The notes under the pieces are model-generated. The model was not told the origin of the DNA, ran no database searches, and saw nothing but the letters and a program-made list of their open reading frames with translations. The position numbers and the translations under genes were made by a program. Below are positions 1 through 5,626 of a stretch of 5,626 bases of DNA, piece after piece. Origin of the DNA: Betaproteobacteria bacterium (lineage in GTDB: Bacteria; Pseudomonadota; Gammaproteobacteria; Burkholderiales; SG8-39); the NCBI GenBank assembly GCA_019237595.1, contig JAFAGU010000251.1, positions 1-5,626 on the forward strand. The letters run 5' to 3'. Within the stretch, counting starts at the first letter, position 1, and every line of letters begins with the position of its first letter.

Positions 1-2
1 TG

Positions 3-1862
3 GCGCGCATCTTCGCGCGCGTGCTCCGTCCCGGCTTCGAGATTCCCGGCGTGGCGAAGGCGCCCATGCCGTTCAACATTTCGATTGGAGAGGCGATAGA
101 TCGCTACGCGGTCGTTGCGCTGGCCCTCTCCTTCCTCGCTTTCACCCGGGAAGGCGCTTCCTTCGAAAAAATCTCGAAGATCGTCCAATCGCCCTTCCTC
201 GGCGGAGCGGAGCGCGAGATGGCGGCGCGCGCGAAGCTCGAGGCGAAGCTGCGCCGCAAGCTCGACGCGCAGGCGGGGCTTGCGAAGCTGATCGCGAACG
301 CGGAGGGCGCGCCGCTGCTGCGGCGGCACCTGGAGAAGGTGTTCGAGCTCCTCGGCGACGAGATGCCCTCGCGCAAGCCCTCGGCATGGGCGCGGCATTT
401 CTCCGCGATCCTCGCCGCGGCGGGATTCCCGGGCGAGCGCACGCTCGACTCGGAGGAGTTCCAGGCGCTCGGCAAGTGGCACGAGATGCTGGGCGAGCTC
501 GCGCGGCTCGACCTCGTCGCGCCGCGCATGGGATTCGCGCAGGCGCTCGCCACGCTGCGGCGCCTGTGCGCCGGCACGATCTTCCAGCCGGAGACGCCCG
601 GCGAAGCGCCGATCCAGGTGCTCGGCGCGCTCGAGTCGGCCGGGCTCGAGCTCGAGCACCTTTGGGTGAGCGGCCTCGTCGAGGAGGCGTGGCCGCTGCG
701 CGCGGAGGCGCATCCGTTCATTTCCGTCGCCGCGCAGCGCAAGGCCGGCGTGCCGCAGGCGAGCCCCGAGGCCTCGTTCGCCCTCGACAGGCGCATCACC
801 GAGGGGTGGGCGGGCGCGGCGCCGGAGGTGGTGTTCTCGTGGTTCGCGAAGGAGGAGGACCGCGACCTGCTGCCGAGCGCGCTCATCCTTCCCTATCCCG
901 AAGGCAAGTTCGAGGCGCCGCCGGCGCCGCGCCTGCGCGAGCTCATCCACGCGAAGGGGAACGTCGCGAAGCTCGAGGACCGGCGCGCGCCCGCGCTCGT
1001 CGCGCGGCGCGTGCGCGGCGGCACGCGCGTGCTCGCGGACCAGGCCGCGTGCCCGTTCCGCGCGTTCGCCCGCTGGCGCCTCGCGGCCGAGGCGCTCGAG
1101 GCGCCTCGCGAGGGGCTCGACGCCTCGGATCGCGGCAAGCTGCTGCATGAGTTCATGGCAGCGCTCTGGGGGGAACTGAAGGGCAGCCCTTCACTGAAAA
1201 GCGATGTCCTCCCCGCGCTCGAACGAGCTGCAGCCCGGGCGGTCGAAAGCATGCAGATCCAAGGCCGGTTCTCCGCACGCTTCGCCGAGCTCGAGCGCGG
1301 GCGCCTCGCGCGCCTGGGCGCCGAGTGGCTCGAGCTCGAGCGCACGCGCGAGCCGTTCAGCGTGCTCGTGCGCGAGGAGCGCGCGGTGCTCGGCTTCGGC
1401 CCGATCGAGCTCGACGCGCGCATCGACCGCATCGACCGGGTGGGCGAGGGGCGCGTCCTCATCGACTACAAGACGAGCCGCAACCCGTCGACCACGCAAT
1501 GGGATACGCCGAGGCCGGGCGACCCGCAGCTGCCGCTCTACGCGGTCGCGATGAAGGGCGAGGTGTCGGCGGTCGCCTTCGCGCAGGTGCGCCCGGGGCA
1601 GATGCGCTTCATCGGCTACTCCGCGGAGGAGAAGACGCTGCCCGGCGTGAAGCCGTCGAAGAAGGGCTGGAAGCTCCTCCTTCGCGAATGGAAGGAGGAA
1701 GCCGAGCGGCTCGCGGGCGGTTTTGCGGGTGGCGATGCGCTCGTCGACCCCAAGCGCGGGATCGCGATCACGTGCCGCCAGTGCGACCTGCAGACGCTCT
1801 GCCGCGTCTACGAGAAGGTGAACGTCCTCGCCGAGGAAGAGCCCGAGGATGCAGACGAGTAG
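3..1862 (+). CDS. addB: AddB-like PD-(D/E)XK nuclease subunit of an AddAB-type end-processing complex (5' partial)
   Basis: This is the probable non-motor nuclease subunit of an AddAB helicase-nuclease, which resects double-strand DNA ends in the cytoplasm for RecA-dependent repair. The frame is open to the left edge. The GTG at 21 is not the start, because coding-like sequence (ARIFAR) precedes it. 619 residues are visible and family members usually run well over 800, so the N-terminus, including any Walker A, is outside the window. Visible residues about 203-231 match the conserved 'IQVLGALESAGLE..WVSGL.EEAWP' segment. The C-terminal nuclease shows His382 (GKLLHEF), Asp475 (RIDRID), Asp488-Tyr-Lys490 (IDYKTS) and a QLPLY motif at about 509-513. 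Four cysteines, Cys350 (CPFRAF) and Cys591/594/600 (CxxCx5C), match the AddB 4Fe-4S staple, so the nuclease looks intact. The partner helicase gene lies 726 bases downstream, beyond an antisense gene. Family assignment is strong; calling it AddB rather than the related 'probable DNA repair protein' family is partly a naming choice. Confidence 0.9.
   Translation, partial: ARIFARVLRPGFEIPGVAKAPMPFNISIGEAIDRYAVVALALSFLAFTREGASFEKISKIVQSPFLGGAEREMAARAKLEAKLRRKLDAQAGLAKLIANAEGAPLLRRHLEKVFELLGDEMPSRKPSAWARHFSAILAAAGFPGERTLDSEEFQALGKWHEMLGELARLDLVAPRMGFAQALATLRRLCAGTIFQPETPGEAPIQVLGALESAGLELEHLWVSGLVEEAWPLRAEAHPFISVAAQRKAGVPQASPEASFALDRRITEGWAGAAPEVVFSWFAKEEDRDLLPSALILPYPEGKFEAPPAPRLRELIHAKGNVAKLEDRRAPALVARRVRGGTRVLADQAACPFRAFARWRLAAEALEAPREGLDASDRGKLLHEFMAALWGELKGSPSLKSDVLPALERAAARAVESMQIQGRFSARFAELERGRLARLGAEWLELERTREPFSVLVREERAVLGFGPIELDARIDRIDRVGEGRVLIDYKTSRNPSTTQWDTPRPGDPQLPLYAVAMKGEVSAVAFAQVRPGQMRFIGYSAEEKTLPGVKPSKKGWKLLLREWKEEAERLAGGFAGGDALVDPKRGIAITCRQCDLQTLCRVYEKVNVLAEEEPEDADE
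1464..1481 (+). repeat. 18-bp direct repeat, copy 1, encoding the DYKTSR nuclease motif
   Basis: These 18 bases, coding DYKTSR in the AddB nuclease domain, are identical to 5475-5492 in the AddA nuclease domain; identity stops on both sides. Shared motif constraint plus common codon bias explains it well, so it is probably not a repeat with its own function. Confidence 0.45.
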
Positions 1863-1866
1863 CGCG

Positions 1867-2565
1867 TCACGCCCAGACCGGATAGCCCTTCGCCGCGCGC
1901 GCGTAGCCGTCGAAGAGATCCAGCACGCGCTCCCGCCACGCGTAGACCGGATCGTCGGGCTCGAGGAGCCGCGTAGGCGACACGCAGCGCGCCCACTGGA
2001 ACATGCCGAGGAGCACGTAGTCGGCGTAGCCGGGGCCGTGGCCCGATACGAAGCGATTCTGCACGAGCACCGGTCGCACCGGCTCGAGCGCGCCGCGAAA
2101 CGCCGCGAGCGCCTGCTTGGGGTCGCCCGCCCACTCTTCCAGCCGCATGCCGAAGCGCTTCTCGCGCGACTCGCGGAAGTACGCCTTGTCCTTCTCGTGG
2201 ATGCGCTCGAATATGTCGAGGAGGATCACCTTGAAGAGCGCGAGCTGCGGCGAGCGGATCGTCCACTGCTGGAAGAAATCGGTGAGCGCCACCATCGCCG
2301 CGCCGTCCATGAGGCCCGGGCGCGACGGGTAGGCCTGGTCGAGGTAGACGGCGATGTTCCAGGAGTCGGCGACCACCGTGCTCCCGTCGCGGATCACCGG
2401 CACCGTCTTCGAGCCGCTGAAGGCGATCGCGTCCTTCTCCGTGAAGCGCCACGGCACCGTCTCGAACTCGAGCCCCTTGTGCTTGAGCGCCATCTTCGCG
2501 CGCCAGCAGTAGGGCGAGAAGCGGCGGTCGTCTTCGGCTCCTGCGAGGTCGTAGAGGGTGATCAC
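1867..2565 (-). CDS. Glutathione S-transferase, LigE/beta-etherase-like
   Basis: This is a cytosolic GST-fold protein, 232 residues from the chosen GTG. The N-terminal thioredoxin-like domain (about 1-85) opens with ITLYDL and contains SPYCWRAKMALKHKG at 17-31. The cis-proline motif VPVI lies at 55-58, and ADSW at 66-69 matches the glutathione-binding acidic-Ser motif. The rest is the all-helical C-terminal domain. The pattern TLYDL...SPYxWRxKxALKHKG...VPVIxDG...DSWxIAxYLDxxYP resembles LigE-type beta-etherases, although Cys20 replaces the Val I recall in LigE. The substrate is unknown, and beta-aryl ether cleavage cannot be assumed. An in-frame GTG at 2583 would add six residues (238 in all). 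I prefer 2565 because AGCAGG lies six bases upstream and because related proteins start at ITLYDL. The gene ends 4 bases from the converging addB stop and starts 23 bases from the diverging addA start. No lignin or aromatic catabolism gene is visible nearby. Confidence 0.9.
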   Translation of the reverse strand: MITLYDLAGAEDDRRFSPYCWRAKMALKHKGLEFETVPWRFTEKDAIAFSGSKTVPVIRDGSTVVADSWNIAVYLDQAYPSRPGLMDGAAMVALTDFFQQWTIRSPQLALFKVILLDIFERIHEKDKAYFRESREKRFGMRLEEWAGDPKQALAAFRGALEPVRPVLVQNRFVSGHGPGYADYVLLGMFQWARCVSPTRLLEPDDPVYAWRERVLDLFDGYARAAKGYPVWA

Positions 2566-2571
2566 GTCGTG

Positions 2572-2577
2572 CCTGCT
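2572..2577 (-). promoter_or_regulatory. Ribosome binding site that decides the GST start
   Basis: On the - strand this reads AGCAGG, one mismatch from AGGAGG, and sits six bases upstream of the GTG at 2565-2563. The alternative GTG at 2583-2581 has only a GAG directly abutting it, which leaves no usable spacing. This favours the shorter protein. The support is positional only. Confidence 0.45.
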
Positions 2578-2588
2578 TTCCACCTCAA

Positions 2589-2615
2589 ATGATACTGGAC
2601 GAAAGCCAACGGCAA
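2589..2615 (-). promoter_or_regulatory. Possible sigma70-type promoter for the GST gene
   Basis: On the - strand, TTGCCG (2615-2610; four of six matches to TTGACA) is followed after 15 bases by TATCAT (2594-2589; five of six matches to TATAAT). A transcript from it would begin near 2582, just inside the longer GST reading frame and 5' of the AGCAGG site, which agrees with a start at 2565. The -10 hexamer coincides with the first two codons of addA (ATG ATA). The spacer is shorter than the usual 17, and such matches arise by chance, so this is tentative. Confidence 0.22.
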
Positions 2616-5600
2616 GAAGCTTTGGACATCCGCCGGTCCTTCATCGTCCAGGCGCCGGCGGGGTCGGGGAAGACGGATCTGCTCGTGAAGCGCTTCGTCG
2701 CACTGCTGGGCGTGGTGCGCCAGCCGGAGGAGGTGCTGGCGATCACGTTCACGCGCAAGGCGGCGGCGGAGATGCGAAAGCGGGTGCTCGAGGCGCTCGG
2801 CAAGCCCGAGCTCGCGCACCGGCTGCGCATCCAGACGATCGACGCGCTTTGCGTCTCGCTCGCACGCGGGATGCCGGTGCTCGCGCGCTTCGGCGCGGCA
2901 CCCGCGATCGTCGAGGATGCCCCGGAGCTCTACCGCGTCGCCGCGGCGCGCACGCTCTCGCAGCTCAACCCGGCGGTCGAGCGGCTGCTCGCGCACCTCG
3001 ACAACAACGTCGGGGAGGCGAGCTACCTCCTCGCGCAGCTCCTCGCCACGCGCGACCGGTGGCTGCGCCGCACCGGCGCCGCCCCGACGCGCGCGGAGCT
3101 GGAGGCGTCTTTCGTAGCGGAAAGAGAGAGATTGCTGGCAAAAGCTCGCTTGCTGCATCCGAAAGCTTCGGAGGATTGGGCGCGCGAGCTCTTAACCAAT
3201 GATTTCAAGTGGAGAAAGAGAAACGCCGAAGCGCAAGCCCTCTCGCAGAACGAACCGCTGCGCGTCGCGCTCGCGGCGCTCTGCCAGATGCCGCCGGCGA
3301 GGTACACGGACGAGCAGTGGGCGGCGCTCGAGAGCATCCTCGCGCTCCTCGTGCCGGCGGTGACGAACCTGAAGCTCGTGTTCTCGGAGCGAGGCGAGGC
3401 GGACTTCACCGAGTTCGCGCACGGCGCGCTGCGCGCGCTCGGCTCGGCGGAGGAGCCGAGCGACCTGCTGCTCGCGATCGACCGCCAGGTGTCGCACATC
3501 CTCGTCGACGAGTTCCAGGACACCTCGCTCTCGCAGTTCGAGCTCCTGCAGAAGCTCACCTCCGGCTGGGAGCCGGGCGACGGGCGCACCGTCTTCCTCG
3601 TCGGCGACCCCATGCAGTCGATCTACCGCTTCCGCGAGGCGGAGGTGTCGCTTTTCCTGCGCGCGCGGCACGAGGGCCTCGGCCACCTGCCGCTCGAGCC
3701 GCTCACGCTCTCGACCAACTTCCGCTCGCAGGCGAAGGTCGTCGAGTGGCTGAACGCCACGTTCCCGCGCGTCTTGCCCGCCGAGGAAGACGCCGCCTCG
3801 GGCGCCGTGCCGTACTCGCCGTGCAGCGCGAGGCACCCGGCGCTCGAGGGCGCCGCGGTTTCCTGGAATTCCTTCTACTCGAGGGAGGAAGAGGCGAAGC
3901 GGGTGGCTCAAATCGTGAAGGACGCAAAAGGAACTTCCGCGATCCTCGTGCGCAACCGCGCGCACCTCGACGAGATCGTGCCGGCGCTGAACGACGCGGG
4001 CATCCGCTTCCGCGCGGTGGAGATCGAGCACCTGGGCGAGAAGCAGGTCGTGCAGGACCTCTATGCGCTCACCCGCGCGCTCACGCACCTGGGCGACCGC
4101 GTCGCCGCGCTCTCCGTGCTGCGCGCACCCTGGTGTGGTCTCACGCTGAGGGATCTCCTGCTTCTCGTTGCTGGACCGGCGGCGAAGGGGGACAGCCCGC
4201 AGCTCGGACTGTTCGAGGAAGGAAATAAAGAGGAAGACCTGCAACCCAAACGCAGCGACCTCGTTTCCGATCTCATGCGCGATGTGTCGCACCTCTCGGC
4301 CGACGGGCAGGCGCGCGTGGCGCGGGTGCGCGAGGTGCTCGGCGCCGCGTGGCGCAATCGCGCGCGCGGGTCGCTGCGTACGCGCGTGGAGGGTGCCTGG
4401 CTCGCGCTCGGCGGCCCAGCGTGCGTGGCGGAGGCCACCGACCTCGAGGACGCGGAGATCTTCTTCGACGAGCTCGAGCGGCTGGAGGAGGCGGGAAGCG
4501 TCGACCTCGAGCCCCTCGCCGAGAGCCTCGGCCGCCTCTATGCGCTGCCAGACGTCGAGGCGGGCGAGGACGCGGTCGAGATCATGACCATCCACAAGGC
4601 GAAGGGCCTCGAGTTCGACAACGTGATCGTCCCCGGCCTCGATCGCATTCCGAGGGCCGGCTTCAGGCCCTTGATGGCGTGGAAGGCCTTGCAGGAAGAA
4701 AAACTTCTTCTCGCCCCCGTCAACCCGAGCGGCACCGAGAAGGAGCCCGCCTACCACTACCTGCGCGAGCTCGAGAAGCAGGCGGAGGACATCGAGTCGG
4801 CGCGCCTCTTCTACGTCGCGGCGACGCGCGCCAAGTCGCGCCTGCACCTCCTCGCCTGCGGCCGCCCGGACAAGGACGGCGCCAAGGTGCGCGAGCCATC
4901 CAAGCGCTCGTTCCTCGCGAAGGTCTGGTGGCAGGCGATGGAGCGCTTCGGCCCGCCGCCGGAATCCGCGTCCGCGCCTCGCACCCCGGATCCGGTACAT
5001 GACGTTTTCAAGCGGCTTTCAAAGGATTTTGTCCTCCCGGAAATCCCGAAGGCCGTTGCGTTCGATTCGATGGAAGAAGCAAAAGACGAAAACAACGTTG
5101 AGTTCTCCTGGGCAGGGGAGACGGCGAGGCACGTGGGCACGATCGTGCACCGCTGGCTGCAGCGCATGGCGGAGGATGCGCTCGAAGGCTGGGACTCCAA
5201 GCGCGTGGAGTCGCTCAAGCCGCGCTTCGCGGCGGAGCTCGAGCGGCGAGGCGTGCCGCACGAAGAGCTCGCGCGCTCGGCCGATGCGATCGCGGCCGCG
5301 CTCGCGAACGCGCTCGCCGACGAGCGCGGGCGCTGGGTGCTGGGGCCGCATGCGGAGGCGGCGAGCGAGTCGCGCGTGCGCGCCCGCATGTCGGGGGCGG
5401 GCGCGCCGGCAGGCTTCCGCACCTTCGTGATGGATCGCGTCTTCCGCGACGAGCGCGGCGAGCGCTGGATCGTGGACTACAAGACGAGCCGCCACGAGGG
5501 CGCGGACGCGGAAGGCTTCCTCGACCGCGAGCTCGAGCGCTACGCGCGCCAGCTCGAGGACTATGCGTCCGCGAGCCCCGGCGCGCGCACCGCGCTCTAC

Positions 5601-5626
5601 TTCCCGCTGCTGAAGGGCTGGAGGGA
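2589..5626 (+). CDS. addA: AddA-like UvrD/Rep helicase-nuclease subunit (3' partial)
   Basis: This is the ATP-driven 3'-5' motor and second nuclease of an AddAB-type complex that unwinds and resects broken DNA ends. The ATG at 2589 is the first possible start, since an in-frame TGA lies at 2559. It leads into DESQRQEALDIRRSFIVQAP, typical of the family's N-terminus. Superfamily 1A motifs appear in order: Walker A APAGSGKT (22-29), Ia ITFTRKAAAEM (52-62), Ib IQTIDALC (81-88), Walker B DEFQD (307-311), III GDPMQSIYRFR (339-349), IV STNFRS (375-380), V TIHKAKGLEF (667-676) and VI FYVAATRA (741-748). A C-terminal PD-(D/E)XK nuclease follows a linker: His854 (GTIVHRW), Asp949 (VMDRVF), Asp963-Tyr-Lys965 (VDYKTS) and Gln988/Tyr992 (QLEDY). 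1012 codons are visible with no stop. The ending YFPLLKGWR resembles the family terminus, so few residues are probably missing. No Shine-Dalgarno precedes the ATG (CCACCTCAA), so initiation may be weak or leaderless. B. subtilis AddA is longer, so this is a compact form. RecB is a less likely alternative. Confidence 0.93.
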   Translation, partial: MILDESQRQEALDIRRSFIVQAPAGSGKTDLLVKRFVALLGVVRQPEEVLAITFTRKAAAEMRKRVLEALGKPELAHRLRIQTIDALCVSLARGMPVLARFGAAPAIVEDAPELYRVAAARTLSQLNPAVERLLAHLDNNVGEASYLLAQLLATRDRWLRRTGAAPTRAELEASFVAERERLLAKARLLHPKASEDWARELLTNDFKWRKRNAEAQALSQNEPLRVALAALCQMPPARYTDEQWAALESILALLVPAVTNLKLVFSERGEADFTEFAHGALRALGSAEEPSDLLLAIDRQVSHILVDEFQDTSLSQFELLQKLTSGWEPGDGRTVFLVGDPMQSIYRFREAEVSLFLRARHEGLGHLPLEPLTLSTNFRSQAKVVEWLNATFPRVLPAEEDAASGAVPYSPCSARHPALEGAAVSWNSFYSREEEAKRVAQIVKDAKGTSAILVRNRAHLDEIVPALNDAGIRFRAVEIEHLGEKQVVQDLYALTRALTHLGDRVAALSVLRAPWCGLTLRDLLLLVAGPAAKGDSPQLGLFEEGNKEEDLQPKRSDLVSDLMRDVSHLSADGQARVARVREVLGAAWRNRARGSLRTRVEGAWLALGGPACVAEATDLEDAEIFFDELERLEEAGSVDLEPLAESLGRLYALPDVEAGEDAVEIMTIHKAKGLEFDNVIVPGLDRIPRAGFRPLMAWKALQEEKLLLAPVNPSGTEKEPAYHYLRELEKQAEDIESARLFYVAATRAKSRLHLLACGRPDKDGAKVREPSKRSFLAKVWWQAMERFGPPPESASAPRTPDPVHDVFKRLSKDFVLPEIPKAVAFDSMEEAKDENNVEFSWAGETARHVGTIVHRWLQRMAEDALEGWDSKRVESLKPRFAAELERRGVPHEELARSADAIAAALANALADERGRWVLGPHAEAASESRVRARMSGAGAPAGFRTFVMDRVFRDERGERWIVDYKTSRHEGADAEGFLDRELERYARQLEDYASASPGARTALYFPLLKGWR
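5475..5492 (+). repeat. 18-bp direct repeat, copy 2, encoding the DYKTSR nuclease motif
   Basis: This is the second copy of the 18-base match, in the AddA nuclease domain, in the same orientation and codon phase as 1464-1481. The two nuclease domains belong to the same superfamily, and six consecutive residues use the same codon in both genes. Confidence 0.45.

Noticed and set aside
21..23. GTG at 21 as the start of addB
   Set aside because: The frame is open to the left edge with coding-like residues upstream, and the visible protein lacks the N-terminal third or so expected for the family. The true start is outside the window.
237..656. Frequent CTCGAG palindromes as possible Chi-like or regulatory sites
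   Set aside because: The copies I checked (237, 645, 651) fall in codon phase as CTC-GAG, coding Leu-Glu. Codon-pair usage in helical, GC-rich proteins explains them, and no Chi sequence can be assigned from this window.
104..886. 260-codon open frame on the - strand opposite addB
   Set aside because: It is Ser/Ala/Arg-rich without family features and sits opposite a clearly conserved AddB region, so it is a codon-bias shadow.
1849..2592. + strand open frame of 247 codons across the GST gene, which would fill the gap between addB and addA
   Set aside because: Tempting as an operon link, but its protein is Arg/His/Glu/Val-rich and featureless, while the - strand frame has clear GST motifs across its whole length.
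3192..5000. 602-codon open frame on the - strand opposite addA
   Set aside because: It lies wholly opposite the helicase, has low-complexity Arg/Leu/Glu/Val-rich composition and no recognisable motif. Long antisense open frames are expected opposite GC-rich genes with strong third-position bias. The + strand frame here contains every helicase and nuclease motif.
2589..5626. Reading the right-hand gene as RecB of a RecBCD complex
   Set aside because: The neighbour at 3-1862 is an AddB-type nuclease with an iron-sulfur staple, not RecC or RecD, and no RecD-like gene is visible. The AddA N-terminal style (IVQAPAGSGKT) and compact length fit AddA better.

Overview
The window is a GC-rich, densely coding bacterial chromosomal fragment (by eye roughly two thirds or more G+C, with strong G/C preference at third codon positions). 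It carries three genes and almost no non-coding DNA. Protein character suggests a proteobacterium, most plausibly a betaproteobacterium. The grounds are the PD-(D/E)XK 'probable DNA repair protein' form of AddB, its compact UvrD-like AddA partner, and a LigE-like glutathione S-transferase (GST). That placement is inference; no taxonomic marker gene is present.

Layout: (1) From the left edge to 1862 on the + strand is the C-terminal two thirds or so of an AddB-like subunit, ending in a nuclease domain with an apparently complete four-cysteine iron-sulfur staple. (2) From 1867 to about 2565 on the - strand is a complete GST related to the LigE/beta-etherase branch. (3) From 2589 to beyond the right edge on the + strand is an AddA-like helicase-nuclease: a UvrD/Rep-type superfamily 1A motor with all core motifs, followed by a C-terminal PD-(D/E)XK nuclease domain. 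At least 1012 codons are visible without a stop, and probably only a few C-terminal residues are missing.

The two + strand genes should form one heterodimeric AddAB-type machine. Such machines process double-strand DNA ends by unwinding and cutting both strands, then hand a 3' tail to RecA. The GST has no evident role in that process. It sits antisense between the two subunit genes, converging on addB with a 4-base gap and diverging from addA with a gap of only a few to 23 bases. This interrupted, opposite-strand arrangement is the most unusual thing in the window, because it forces overlapping transcription or very compact divergent promoters. I saw no mobile element, CRISPR array, RNA gene or convincing terminator, and I do not see a wholly new system here.
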